Below, one piece after another: positions 1 through 12,240 of a DNA stretch of 64,000 nucleotides. Each line of letters begins with the position of its first letter. Position 1 is the stretch's first letter. The stretch lies in contig CM055100.1 in assembly GCA_029204225.1 (NCBI GenBank), positions 18,398,244 through 18,462,243 on the forward strand. Reading direction: 5' to 3'. The notes below the pieces were generated by a model that was not told where the DNA came from, made no database searches, and worked only from the letters and a program-made list of their open reading frames with translations. This stretch comes from Diphasiastrum complanatum (taxonomy: Eukaryota > Streptophyta > Lycopodiopsida > Lycopodiales > Lycopodiaceae). A program made the translations under genes and the position numbers.

Positions 1-1708
1 GTGGGATCATCACCTATTTAGGTGAGAGATATTATTGGTACTCAGTGGGCTCCCTTCCACATGAGTGAATAATTGCAAGGATACTGCTTGGCCATCTACA
101 TGTATAAGCCCAACTCAGTGAGCACAATTAGTAGAGTATAACTTGTTGTCCTAGGAATAATGCGACATTGAGCATTAGATTAGATACAATACTATCAGAG
201 GCCCATAGTCAAATTTAGCCAAGGTTCTAAATTTGCAGTTTGAAAAAAGAATCAAATAGTGTCATGTGAGTTACTTCTTGTATAGTCAATAGGGAGAATC
301 TCGAGGGTTCCTTCGTGAAAACACCATTCGACTAAACTACAACCGCTAGATTTCATAGTGAAGGGCTTGAACTAGATTCTTTTTGCTAGTTTGAAGTAGA
401 GCATCAGAGAGAACCCGAAGGCATAAAATTACATACCGACCATCCCCCCCCCCCCCGCCACCATTTTCATGTCAAAACATGAAGAGGAGATTATGCCCAA
501 TTGTAAAAGAAAATTCTTGTGCCTCACTTTTTCAACTCTCTCTCTTTTTATGTCTTTGTGATTAATTGCTTTTGCTATTTCTTGTTACTTCTAAGAGAGG
601 CGAGAGAGAGAAGGTGCAAAGAGGCCGTCCTTTAATTATTCTTACTTGCATGTGTGATTAGATAAGATGTTGGTTAGTTTGAAGGTGATTAAGTAGTTGT
701 GGTGGGCAGGAAACCCGTAAGGTTAGCTAGCATGCACCGAGGGAAGGCATTGTTTCCCTTTGGAAGCCAACCCTACGTGGACAAGTGAAATGTAGGCCCT
801 GCTGCAACCTCCTATTATAGAAGTCATATTGACCAAGTTTCCAAAGTATATGCATATACTCTACGCATTCTGATCAAGTGTAGAACTATAATTAATTGAT
901 TCCTACATTGCCATACTCATTAATTTGATTGTGGGGTTAAAAAGAAGATATCAATGGTCCATGAAGAATTTTGCCTCCTACCTCTCCACGATAAAATCTT
1001 TTGTAGCAGCCATGTGCATAAAGCCATATTGTGAAAAAAAGAAATCAAGGAAAACATGTTGAAGACCACACTTTAATGAAGAATAATAACGATGGTACTT
1101 CAAAGATAAAATCTCACCTAAAGACAGATGTAACCAAACTAGATAAATCATCGTAGTTCACGACTATCCTAGTAGGCAAATGTAAAGTGAACAATGACCT
1201 CCCAAATACTCTTGAAGGCTCATGTCTTCTTTCATATTCATTTGTTGTCATTTCTTCGATACTTTTATTCAAAGTGTCATAATAGGGACCACACAAGTAC
1301 ACTCTTTCCGTTTCTTTTAGTGAAATCAAATTTTGAAAACCTTCTATTGATTCCCTTTGTCCTTGCGCCTTTCGAGGCTCACTTCTTACCCCAAGTTATC
1401 TTGCTATGATTGAGTATTGGCTTTAAAAGCCCAATTGTGTCCTATTAGACCAAACAAAATACAAGTACACACTACAATGGTAGAAGGGCTTATTCATGTG
1501 CTAACAATAACCATTCACCAATATTCTGCTTTTTGTTTAGTAGCCCATACATCTCAGATCCCTCTTGAGCTGTGCTGACTTGTTAACATGCATTAGCTTC
1601 AATCGTGCTTTTTTTCTTTGACATAGCTTTTTAAAGATCAATTGTGCTTGACCTTTTTAGAAGCTAATCAACCTCCAAGAGGGGCTATACATGGAAACCA
1701 GCTATGTG
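1..1708. other. Non-coding DNA, no gene recognised
   Basis: No credible coding region is visible. Short open frames around 1114-1409 overlap on both strands and resemble nothing I know. The segment holds one copy of a dispersed repeat (about 155-415) and a C homopolymer near 447-458. Confidence 0.6.
155..415 (+). repeat. Dispersed repeat X, copy 1
   Basis: This stretch aligns by eye with 50985-51229 in the same orientation. Shared blocks include a GACTAAACTA core followed by a CTAGATTTC and a GAAGGGCTTG block, all in the same order. Similarity is moderate, so the copies are old. The family is unidentified and I see no coding capacity or terminal structure in it. Confidence 0.5.
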
Positions 1709-1920
<212 letters not shown>

Positions 1921-2094
1921 TTTCTTCCCGAATGAGAGGCTTACAATTTGCAATTAGCTGGAGTTTTAGGTGAAGCTTGACCATAAAACCATTCAGCATG
2001 GAGCTGGAAATTCATGATTACATTTGAATGTTCAGTGTTAAAATATTGCAATATTATATAACATACAAGAAACAAGGTCATTTGTGAATATGTA

Positions 2095-2096
2095 TG

Positions 2097-2135
<39 letters not shown>

Positions 2136-2367
2136 TATATATATATATAGTATATATATATATATATATTATAGGTCCCACGGATCCTGGGTACCCGCGG
2201 GACCATACTGGTACCGCAATACCATACCGGTACCGCGGTACCCAAAAAAAGAATTTTTTATTACGAAAATAACACTAAAAAGAATTATTTTTATTTTATT
2301 TTATTATGGTACCGCAAGTCTGAGGGCGATACCATAATGGCGGTACCAAACGTGCCACTATGATATA

Positions 2368-2408
<41 letters not shown>

Positions 2409-2940
2409 TAATATATAGTTATAGATCATAGATCCGCGGTACCGGGTCCCCCGCGATCCATACTGGTACCACGGGTACCATAATATATTTTTTTTATTAT
2501 GTTGGTGCCCTATAGCCCGGATCTTAGGGCAGTCACCATATTGGGCGGTACCACCATTAATGGTACCGGACGGACCATGGGGGATTATGATATATTATAT
2601 ATATATATTAATATATATATATAAATAATATATATATATATATATATCATAAAATTAATGAACCGTGGGCAATTCACCACGGTTCAGAGAAACCGTACAG
2701 TGAACTGTAGTACGGTTCTCAAATTTTTTTTGGCCATAAACCGTGGTGAATCGTGTATTTATTAATTGATTAATTAATTTTTTTATTTTTTTAGTTCATT
2801 TTTTTATCAAACATTATTAATTAATTATTTATTTATGATGAACCGTACTACGGTTCATGAACCGAGGTACGATTCGCCCCACGTTTCTCAAACCCCTCGG
2901 TTTCTGAGAACCGTGGGGTACTATGATATATATATACACA

Positions 2941-2974
<34 letters not shown>

Positions 2975-3085
2975 GTATATATATGTGTATATATATATAT
3001 ATATACACATCATAGCCCAGGCGGTACTGGGTACCAACGCATCCCGGTACCGCGGGATCGTACTAGTAACGCGGGTACCATAATA
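2095..3085. repeat. Palindromic GGTACC-rich, AT-interrupted repeat region
   Basis: I count about 14 GGTACC hexamers in 2185-2570 and 3025-3080, many extended to CCGGTACCG or CCGCGGTACC, separated by (TA)n tracts near 2095-2170, 2371-2405, 2587-2650 and 2925-3008. The middle (about 2650-2915) has a different set of inverted motifs, with ACCGTGGTGAA and its complement and AACCGTACTACGGTT-type hairpins. The region lies directly upstream of the hAT transposase, so it may be the element's subterminal repeat zone. Ordinary satellite decay is the alternative. Confidence 0.6.
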
Positions 3086-3416
3086 TATTAATATAATTAA
3101 AATTAGATATTTTTTGAAAAAAATTTTAGACCTAATCTACCCGCCCCCCCCTCGCTTCTTCTCTCTCCAATTTTTTTCCAGCCATTGTTGCCCTGCCTTC
3201 GCTACTGGTTTTGCTGCCTGCCTTCCCTGCCTTGCGTTTGATTTGCGTCGCCCTTCGCCCACAGACCGCCTTGCCTTGCATCTAATTTGCAAGATCCTGC
3301 CTTCGCCCATTTTCAGCGTCTCTCACACAGTGTACCCTGCTGTTTTTTTTTTCCAGCATTCCATCCTTGCAGCTTTAGCTTCATCTGGCATTTTGTCCCT
3401 AGTTTTCTCCATCGCA

Positions 3417-5487
3417 ATGGTGCAATCCGACCTTTCCGGTTTGTGGGACGAGGTAGACATTGTCAGGCGGTTTGCCGACAAGTCCAACAAGACCGGACAG
3501 AAGATCGTGCGCTGCCGATACTGTCTCATCGAATTTGCTGCATCCCTCACTCGCCTTAAAGGCCATCTACTCTGGTGCACGGCGCCAAAAATGGTGCCAC
3601 CTTGAATGCTGCCCTTGTGGCAGCATGACCGTCCCCGACAGGCAACGACTACTGGACACCTATGGGCCGCGGCTCGTGGCGGGGAGAACACCATTTCGGA
3701 GGGCATTCTTCCGATTTTGCACCGCTCCTTATGTGGCTGACCCAGAGTTTGCTGCCTGCTTGGCTAGCACGCACGAGAGAGCGAGTGCATCCTTGTCCAG
3801 TACTCCTTTGTCCCTCATCCCCCTCAGACAGTTCCGCCTCACGCACTCCCCATCTGCTCAGATTCCGGTCGATTCCGTCCCATCGCGGTCCGCCAGTTGC
3901 CACTGTGGGTTCCACCTCCACGTCCTGTTGCTCGCACGGCCCCCGGTTTACGACTTTCTCATGGACTCTCCGCCACCCGAGCAAGCCCAGGATGCTACTA
4001 GCTTGAGGCCTTCGAGGATTGGGAAGAGATCCTTCTTCCTTCCCTTCCCATCCTGATGACCTCCTCAGCCAGCAATTTTCGTACCCCATGTCAGATGTTG
4101 CCCTCCACCAGTGCACCCCACTTATGCTGCTGCTCCATCCCTGCCAGTGCATCCCACTCTCCCATTCCATGTCTACAGCCGATGCATCCACCAGTGCCTA
4201 GCATGTCGCGTCATCGTCCATTCCCGTCACGGTTGGTGCACCGTGCTGGAGGTCCACCACCCGTCGCCCACCAGGTAGTAGAGCCCTTGTGCAGCAGACC
4301 ATTCGTGGCACGCATCAGCCACACATTGGACAAAGAGGCCACACAGGCCGTGGCCAGTTTGATTTACGAGCTGAACCTACCTTTTGCCATCACCGAGTCT
4401 GAGCCTCTCAGAAGGGCATTCCGCCTGCATAGTCTATCAGCCCTGGCTGGAGAGTCCTTGGTTCGGAGGTTGTCCGCACACACATGCTGAGAGGATAGGG
4501 TTGAGTCCTTGTCTAGAGAGATGGAGCCTCTACGCCGCCACTGGGCCACATATGGATGTAGCATCATGTCCGATGGCTGGACTGATGTCATGAGGAGGCC
4601 GATCCTCAACATCTTGGTCTCCAGCTGCATGGCTACACAGTTTTTTGAGAGCCGTGGATTGCAGTAGGGGGAGGAGAGTCATGTTTGCAGATTTCATGTA
4701 CGATGTCATTAGGTCTTCCATACTGTCCATAGGCCCCCCAGCATGTCGTTACGGTGGGTGACGAACAATGCCACCAACTGTGTTCAGATGGGTGTCCTAC
4801 TACAGACCGAGTTCCCTCACATCGTCCATACCCCCTGTGCGGGCGCACGGCATAGACCTTCTCATGGGGGACATAGGTGCACTTCCCTGGGTTAGAGCCA
4901 TCGTCCGTGAGGCCCTCTTCGTAGTGACTTTTGTCACCAGAAAGAGGCGTGTTCTTGCATGTTCCGGGTGTTCAGCCATCTGGACCACAGCGTCTTGCAC
5001 TACGTGTCCTTTCTCAGGTATGCATCTCATTTCATCCTCCATTGTTGTGTTTCGTTGACCTTCCATCCGTGCACATGTGCTGAAGCATTTCATTGCATGT
5101 ACCACAGGACTGCGCTACCCTCCGTGTGTGAGCGTAATTGGAGCACATGGGCACTGATTCACATGAGGAGAAGAAACCGGTTGTCAGTGAGTCAGTTGGA
5201 GCGGTTGGTGTTCTGTAGCACCAACGCACGTCTCGTCAGGAGACTTCCGACCATTACGAGCACATTGCAGTGATTAGCTACTCTCCCATAACATGTTGGT
5301 TGACTCCTAGTACGTTGGTTTCATTTCTTCATAAAGTTGTCTCTCTGACATGCAAATTTTAAACCTTGCAGACGAAGATATCTGATTTGGAGCGCCAGGT
5401 TGACTTGCCTACGGACAGTACCCATCCCATGCCTGCAGATGACCTGGGCACACAGTTGATGGCAGAGAGAGAGAGGGAGCTTGCCGA

Positions 5488-5573
<86 letters not shown>

Positions 5574-5592
5574 AGATTTACAAGACCTAGCT
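3417..5592 (+). pseudogene. hAT-superfamily transposase remnant (BED finger, DUF659, dimerisation region)
   Basis: Reading from the ATG at 3417, the first ~60 residues form a BED-type zinc finger: an RFADK segment, a CRYC pair, then KGHLLWC. The frame is then lost. DUF659-like sequence reappears around 4320-4950 in several frames, including an SDGWTD block near 4570 and AHGIDLLMGDIG near 4850. The C-terminal hAT dimerisation motif (RNWSTWALIHMRRRNRLS) is readable at about 5128-5190. An intron-like acceptor (CTTGCAG) near 5369 precedes a short tail, from about 5371, that runs into a GA repeat. These proteins cut and paste DNA flanked by short inverted repeats. This copy has many frameshifts and stops, so it is dead or was assembled from error-containing reads. 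The copia LTR at 5571 interrupts its 3' end. Confidence 0.75.
5494..5570. repeat. (GA)n microsatellite in the hAT tail
   Basis: An uninterrupted GA tract inside the tail frame of the hAT remnant. The copia LTR begins immediately after it, with no unique sequence between. Confidence 0.95.
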
Positions 5593-5967
5593 ATGGAGTA
5601 TCTTAACTCAGATGCTAGATCGACTATGAAAGCTTGAGAAAACTTGGCTATGGAAATATCACACACAAGGAGAATTGCATGAGCATCTCACAAACTCAAA
5701 AGTCTCAAGAAGAAATGAATTGCTGAAGAGAGAGAGAAGGGTGTGGGTCCTCCAAATCCCTTGTGAGGCAAGCACCTCCTTTACATGCATGGAAAGTCTA
5801 GGTGTCAACCATAGGAGTGAGCTACTTGGCCAAGTGGGCCACTTGCACTAATTTACATAACTTAACAAAAGGGGGGGTCATGCATTTAATTAAAACATGC
5901 CCATGAGTTATGTACAATTTAACTAATGCTTAGCCAAAAAGGGTAAAATAGGCATTACTCTTCAACA
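5571..5967 (-). repeat. 3' LTR of Cop-I
   Basis: On the minus strand it starts TGTTGAAGA and ends ATCTTCA, giving matching inverted ends. A G-rich polypurine tract (complement of 5968-5976) precedes it, which places it as the 3' LTR. Confidence 0.8.
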
Positions 5968-7550
5968 CCCCCCCTTAATGGCAATTTTATTCAAACTGAC
6001 ACCCAACAAAGTTCTGAACTTTTCAAACTTATCTTTACTAAGTGGTTTAGTAAAAATATCAGCTGTCTGGTCGTTGGTGTCACAATAAACTAGCTCGATC
6101 TCCCCACTGTGCACTTTCTCTCGTATAAAATGCTGGTCCACCTCTATGTGTTTTGTCCATGCATGATAGACTGGATTCCTTGCAAGCTGAATGCAGCTTT
6201 GGTTATCACAATGTAACAATGTAGGTCTTACTTGAGCAATCTGCATGTCCTCAAGTAGACGGCGTAACCAAATGGCTTCACAGGCGGACCTCGTAGTCGC
6301 CCTGTACTCAGCTTCGGTAGACGATAGAGCAATAGTAGGTTGCTTCTTACTGCACCACAATATAGCCCCTGAACCTAGGCTGAAACAATAGCCTGTCGTC
6401 GATCTCCGATCGTCTCTATCACCTACCCAATCAGAATTTGAATAGCCTTCCAGCTGAAGGTTCCCGTCATCCGTGTATCCAATCCCATAAGCCACTGTCC
6501 CTCTCACATATCGTAGGATCCGCTTGGCTGCCTTCCAATGTGCTTTGGTAGGCTTACACATGTATTGACTTGCGATTCCAACCGCATAAGCAATATCTGG
6601 CCTGGTGGTAGTAAGGTAAATCAAGCTGCCCACTAATTGACGATAGAGCGTCTCATCTGCAAATGCTGGACCATCATCTTTTGATGGCTTGTTGCTTGCA
6701 TCCATGGGTGTGCTGATTGGTTTGCTTTCTTGCATGTTAAACCTCTTCAATAATTTCTGTGCATACTTTGCCTGTGAGATAAAAAGACAACGCTTTCCTT
6801 TCCAAACTTCAACTCCTAGGCAATAGTGTAGCAAACCCAAATCTTTCATTTCAAACAGAGCACAACAACCACAAAGTCTTCTCCTTCACTGAAGACATAA
6901 AGATTGCAATCAGACTTACTCTTCTCAAACCCTTGCCTTGCAAAGTACTCATCAATTCGGCTATACCAAGCCCTTGGCGCCTGCTTGAGCCCATACAAGG
7001 CTTTCCTAAGCCTACAAACCAGATTCTCCTTGCTTGTTATTTCAAATCCCTGCGGTTGTTCCATGTAAACCTCCTCCTGTAGGTGCCCATTAAGAAAGGC
7101 ACTCTTGACATCCATTTGATGGACATCCCAATCAAAATATGAGGCTATAGCCAAAACGGTCCTGATAGATGTCATTTTAGCAACAGGTGCGAATGTCTCA
7201 TCATAGTCTAGCCCCTCTTGCTGAGCATAGCCTTTCGCCACCAACCTTGCCTTGTACTTGTCCACTGTTCCATTGGCATGAAACTTGGTCTTATAGACCC
7301 ACTTGCAACCTATTGGTTGCTTTCCTTATGGCAATGTAGTGAGCTCCCATGTGTCATTCTTGACAATGGAGTCGTACTCCTCCTGCATGGCATGTTGCCA
7401 TACCTTTTCTCTCACGGCTTCGTGAAAGAATTGTGGCTCATCTGCATTCAGAATAGTGGACATAAGAGCAAAGTTAGTCTCTTGTCTCTCATGAGACCTA
7501 AGAGATCTTCTGACACCCTGTTCACTGCTCTCTCCTTGTCTTGTGCTTGT
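5968..7550 (-). pseudogene. Copia reverse transcriptase and RNase H of Cop-I
   Basis: From right to left: a linker with NADEPQFFHEAV (about 7330-7550), the N-terminal reverse transcriptase with KARLVAKGYAQQEG and DVKSAFLNGHLQEEVY (6846-7265), then MKDLGLLHYCLGVEVW onward and RNase H with SSTEAEYRA and DIFTKPLSKDKF (5962-6849). The product would copy the element's RNA into DNA inside the particle. The catalytic YVDD block is absent: the FVVVVL strand is followed almost at once by MKDLGLL, where roughly 30 residues are usual. A frame break lies near 7325. Otherwise the 295-residue C-terminal frame is open, so the copy is young but inactive. Confidence 0.85.
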
Positions 7551-8232
7551 CTTTGGTAAAGAGAGCTTTACCATCAATGTTGAGAGACAATCTCTCCATT
7601 TTCAAGAGTTTATACTCTTGTCTTGATTCTTCAGAAATGAGCACACTTTGGAGTGCTTCCAAACTTGGTAGCTCCTCCTTAATGGCATAACACTGAACAA
7701 GGTTGTCATATTCCTCCTTTAACCCATTAAGTATGACTTGAACAAGTTCTTTTTGGTTGATGGAGTCTCCTATGCATGACAATTCTCTATGGAGGTCTTT
7801 AACTCTCATTACATAAACTGAAGCACATTCATCAGTTCTCTGTACACTTTGAAAAATTTGGTTTCTTAGTGTTAGAAGTCTAGAAGTATTCTTTGCCTCA
7901 TAGATAGACTTGAGAGTATCCTAAGCATCTTTGGCATTAGTACAAGCACCAATTTCTCTTAAGATGTCATTTGAGACATTCATCTTAATATAATGCAGAG
8001 CCATCCTAGCTCTCTTTTTGTACTTTGGAATTTCTTGAGGAATTTGTGGTTCTTCTTCAATGCCAAGTACAATATCCATCACATCTTGTAGTATTAAGAC
8101 AGATTCCATTCCAACCTTCCAAATTGAGTAATTGGAGTTTGACAATCTTTCACTTGCTTCTAATAGAAAGACACCCATTGAAGTCATATGGATGAAAGAA
8201 TTGCTTATCTTCTCACTATAGGAACCAATCAA
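7522..8232 (-). pseudogene. Copia gag of Cop-I (Retrotran_gag type)
   Basis: The N-terminal part (7921-8232) has the copia gag signature SNYSIWKVGMESVL and KKRARMALHYIK. The second part (7522-7809) carries the ELVQVILNGL motif. A stop and frame change separate them around 7810-7920. Gag would form the virus-like particle. The CCHC knuckle is deleted. The sequence is clearly related to the gag at 59987-60779. The true start may be the internal Met about 16 codons downstream of 8232. Confidence 0.75.
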
Positions 8233-8907
8233 GGGTACAAAACCAAATCCTATGTAAGACTAAGCAAAAAACTGTGAGATAGATCTCACTAGCTTGACAA
8301 TCTCTCTAAAACAAGATTTGAATCATCAAAAAAGATGAAGTATGGCAAAACTTATGGTTCTCTGAATTTCACATGTGTGAAATACTCCAAAAATGTCAAA
8401 TTGACTCAAATACAATCTATTTGTATGAAACAATTTGCCTAGAACCTATGAATTTTGTCTAAATCACATATAGATGAGATTGATCAACTCCTGGATGATT
8501 TTTGTGATCATTCAAGCAATTAATGACATGCACACACGATTTGCCACAGGTCTAGGCACCCTACCTACGACTCTTCAAAAGCTTATAACTTCTGATTGGC
8601 TTATCCAACTGTCATGATTCAAATTGCATGAGATTCTACACATTTCTAGCTTTCTAGTGGGCTAATTTGCATGAAATTTGGATCTAAGGTGAGAGAGAAC
8701 CACCAAACTGAAAATGGGTGGATTTCACACGTGCCAGCACCTAAAATTCCGTACAGTACCTGATCTGGTCCATTCAATGTGGTTTGAAGCTCTAAATCAC
8801 CAGAAAACTGTAAACTAGCAAGAAAGTAGAATCTAGACAATTCCTAGCTTGAAATCTGATCAAATCTGCAAACTTTTTGATTAGATTTGCCTGTAAAACT
8901 TAGGTAG

Positions 8908-8919
8908 GCTCTGATACCA
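8908..8919 (-). promoter_or_regulatory. tRNA-Met primer-binding site of Cop-I
   Basis: The minus strand reads TGGTATCAGAGC, the complement of the initiator tRNA-Met 3' end. It directly abuts the LTR ending at 8920. Confidence 0.85.
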
Positions 8920-9505
8920 TGCTGAATTCACACGTATGGGACACCCTACACATGTATTTTTGATCTCCTAAGCCCAATAATACCATAAAAATCAGACTAG
9001 CATTGCTTGTCAATAGGAAAGCTGATCATACAAGAAATATTATTGTGTTACAAGCAAGATCTGTCAACAAAACATAAGACTAAGCATCATAAATGCCTCA
9101 ACTCGGCTAGAGAGAGAAAATAGAAAGTACAAAACTCGTGTAGAGAGAGAGGGCACAAAGAGCTTGTCTGCAAATTTGCATTACACACAAATTTCATCAT
9201 TTTCTCAATGAGAGTACATCACATATATATAGATCCATGGACTCTCCTCCTACTTTGAGTTGAATTGAAGTTGTGGATCCACCTCTCAAGCTATCTAGAC
9301 TTATTCAAGCCATCTCACTATGTCTAATTGTGCCACCTAGTTTTTTCATGCATTAAATGTGGCATGTAAAGTACAAATGGCAATTCCTATGGTAGTTTGA
9401 GTTTCTACTTCTACCTACCTTGAATATTTTATTCTAAGATAGGCCTCTACTAAGCCAAAAGAGCTCAATTCATCTTTGGCATTTTTAGGACCCCTACTCA
9501 CAACA
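8920..9505 (-). repeat. 5' LTR of Cop-I
   Basis: On the minus strand it begins TGTTGTGAGTAG at 9505 and ends TTCAGCA at 8920, next to the primer site. A TATATATA stretch near 9222-9230 could serve as TATA box. It does not match the 397 bp LTR at the other end of the element. Confidence 0.7.
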
Positions 9506-9533
9506 TTAGATAGATTTTTCAATATTTTGACAG

Positions 9534-11500
9534 TTATTGGGGACTTTTATTGGCTTCACGCCGAATCTTGATTAAATGGTACTGCACCTTCTCCATAAAG
9601 TTGAGGCGTGCAATATTAAAATCCAAATTGTGTGGCAGAAAATAACGGTGGGCTCTGACAATCCACTTGGAGGTTGTCCATGATGTGAAGCGTGATTCCC
9701 ATGAGCCTTCCATCATTGCCACACAAAAATATAAACGAGCAACCGGCAGCTAATCTTTGATTTGCTCTGAGGCCATCGGCTTATTTGGATTGAATGCTAG
9801 AGGAGGGAGACAATCGTCCCATCTGGTTGCCATTGACACCAACAGAGCTAGATCTTTAGCAAACATTGCTGATTGTCGCACCGTTGGATCTGGAGAGTGG
9901 ACATATTCTCTCTGATAGGCTTGTAAGGCACAGTGGAAATCCACTGAGATTGTCCAGCTGTAGGGCTGATGGATGATTGGCCAATTGGGCGTATGAATGG
10001 TGATCTTGTCCATAGCCAACCCCAAATCTTTCCATTATTTCTTCGCGGCATTGGCACGTAATAGGGATCTACCCACAATTGGCGAGGGCTAGCGACGTAA
10101 CTCCTAATTGATGCCGGAGTTTTTTCAAAAATAGTGATTCTCCCTGTCGGCTGCTCTCCCAATGGAAGTATTTTATCCAATTCTTTGTCGGCCTCTATCT
10201 CAGAGGTCCTAAACTTCAGAACCCATCCACCACGCGAGGACTCATGCGAATGTTGCTTTAAGAAGGTCTGGATCTGGTCCTCGACGCTGATCGGCCTTCT
10301 GAATAGAGGTGTGGTCCTTGATGAGGATGGACCTGCTTGTACTGCCGGTAAGATTGGCGGTGGTTCAACGATATCTGGAGCTCCCCCCTAGTCCATGCTC
10401 GAATTTACCCCTATATCCATTGGTATAGCTTCTTGGCACGAAGGGGAGAATTGCGGCATGACCGGTACGAGGATTTGTGGTCTGGATTCCAACACTTGAG
10501 TGGTTGCTTTTTCATAGGCGGTGATGGTCTCCTTAGCCTTTGCCAACTCGGTTGAAGCTGCTCGTTTGAACCTGTCGAAGCGGCCTTGAAATCCCTGAAG
10601 GGCCACTTTGTATGTCTCCACTTTCTTGAACAAATACGCAATCTCCGTCGGTGTGACCGGATGATCTGGTATTTGTGTTTGAAGATACGCATCACATTCA
10701 AGGGTGGTCGCATCTAATTCACCTTGAAGCCGTGTGCGATCTTGTTCGACCATCTGTAATTGACCCTTTAGCGGCTGCACCTGTTGCTTTGCATCTTGCA
10801 CGACCTTATCCACATGATCCTGTGCAGTTGTCAGGGCGTTTTGCAGGGTGATAATGTAGTCTTCCAAGCGATCAACTTGTTGTTGGGACAACTTCTTTTC
10901 GGCTTCAGCCTTGTCTTCATGCTATTTGGCAATCTTTAACTCTCGATCCAACTGGACAATTTTCTAGCTGATCAGAGTGTTTTCGGACCCCATCTTGGAG
11001 ATTCTCTGCTCCATTTTCTTCTTCGTATTCAACATAGACTGTATCACTTGTGCAAGGCTTGAAACCAAACCTAGAGCATCACCAGAATCGACGGTCGTGG
11101 AGGCGATAGCAGCAGGAGGACCTGATGGTACTATCCTTGGTAGGCGTGGAATAGGTGCCACTAGTTCTTCTTCTTCAAAAATGTCCTCCTCTTCAAGTCT
11201 CTCAGGCACTGTGGCATCGAACTGTTTCGGTGATTTTACAGTTTTGTCGACCCGAAGTGCAGCTGGGCTATCTTCCGTGTGAGGTGGCTGACTAACATCT
11301 TCAACACCAATCGTAGATTCATGGATATGTCCAAATCCTCTTCCAGGGGATTGGAGTTCAAAGGGGGCAGGGCTCTGGGGCATTTCAAAAATTTCGTGGC
11401 CCCAAGGGGGTCGGAATCATCAAACATATCCATAAAGAATTGTGTGTTTGGTGAGGTGGCTTCAGTGTGTGGGGGTGAGGCGGCCGCTCACCATTCTTTT
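9534..11500 (-). pseudogene. Third ORF of gypsy family G1, C-terminal two thirds (unknown protein)
   Basis: I do not recognise this protein. In order on the minus strand: a start-like MDMFDDSD block (11433), a proline/serine-rich acidic stretch with KTVKSPKQFDATVPE, a run of heptad-like residues from about 10964 to 10500 (SQQQVDRLEDYI, QMVEQDRTRLQGELDA) that should form a coiled coil, a Pro-rich linker, and a globular-looking C-terminal segment (9534-10390) with IHTPNWPIIHQPYSW and MATRWDDCLPPLAFNP. Frame breaks occur near 11300, 10950, 10390 and 10025. The coiled-coil part recurs at 43146-43640 and the MDMFDDSD part at 40090 and 23740, so it is a family trait. Confidence 0.65.
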
Positions 11501-11647
11501 TTCTTTCTTTTTTCTTTTCTTTATTTGTTTTTTCTATTTTTTTTCCAAAAAGAAAAATCAATCAAGTAGTGAAAAACAAAAAAATTGTAAAACAACGAAA
11601 ATAAAACAGACAAGGTGTTGGATCAAGCTGGTTGAATTGGTTGAATT

Positions 11648-12240
11648 GGCTATCAAAACTTGCGTAGTGGGTTGTCATTCACTGGAGTATCAAATCATTT
11701 TCCATCCAAGTATTCTAAAATAACTGCTCCATAGTTCAATATCTCTTTGACCTTATACGGACCTTCACCTGTAAACTTCAATTTTCCTTTGATCAATTTC
11801 GTCTTATACATTAGTGCTAGATTTCCTTCCTTCAGATCTTTTTTGTATAATCGGTGATCGTGTCATGCCTTGCGGTGAGCTTTCTCTACTGCTAATGCAT
11901 GAACTGCCATCAATCTAGTCTCACAAAGTTTTTGTAAAGCCTCATGATGCATTTGTAAGGATTTCGCATCATCCAACCGTTCCGTTGTCGCTATGCATAA
12001 AGAAAGTATCAAGAATTCAATCGGCATAACTGCATCTTGACCATAGACAAGCTAGAATGGTGTTTGATTCGTACTACTTTTGTAAGCTATTCTGAATGCC
12101 CATAATACTGCATGCAGTTTATGTTCCCAATCAGAACAACTCTCTTTCACCGTTTTTGTCATAATGTTGCAAAGAATCTTACTGGAAGAGCTTGGCCATT
12201 ACCCCTCGGATAATATGGAGTACTAAACCGATGAATAACA
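11648..12240 (-). pseudogene. Gypsy integrase C-terminal fragment (copy C)
   Basis: The nucleotide sequence matches the complement of 37720-38220 in copy B, including the segment for TNQTPFQLVYGQD and the GPY-like C-terminal block. Several frameshifts leave no long open frame. The functional integrase would insert the cDNA into host chromosomes. Confidence 0.7.

Larger units (their letters stand above)
5571..9505 (-). mobile_element. Ty1/copia element Cop-I, internally deleted and with two unlike LTRs
   Basis: The minus-strand order is LTR (9505-8920), tRNA-Met primer site, gag, reverse transcriptase, RNase H, polypurine tract, LTR (5967-5571). The zinc knuckle, protease and integrase are missing: gag runs straight into the segment before the reverse transcriptase near 7545. 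The LTRs differ in length (586 versus 397 bp) and share little beyond the first bases. The bases outside the two ends (GAGAG on the left, TTAGA on the right) do not form a target duplication. This fits a product of recombination between two elements. Confidence 0.8.

Noticed and set aside
3114-3605. Possible signal peptide and membrane protein upstream of the hAT zinc finger
   Set aside because: The hydrophobic stretch comes from T- and C-rich leader sequence. Only the part from 3417 has BED-finger motifs.
9534-11433. Third ORF of gypsy G1 as a host structural maintenance or myosin-like gene because of its coiled coil
   Set aside because: The same segment recurs at 43146 and its neighbour segments recur at 23449 and 39069, always in gypsy context, so it belongs to the element.
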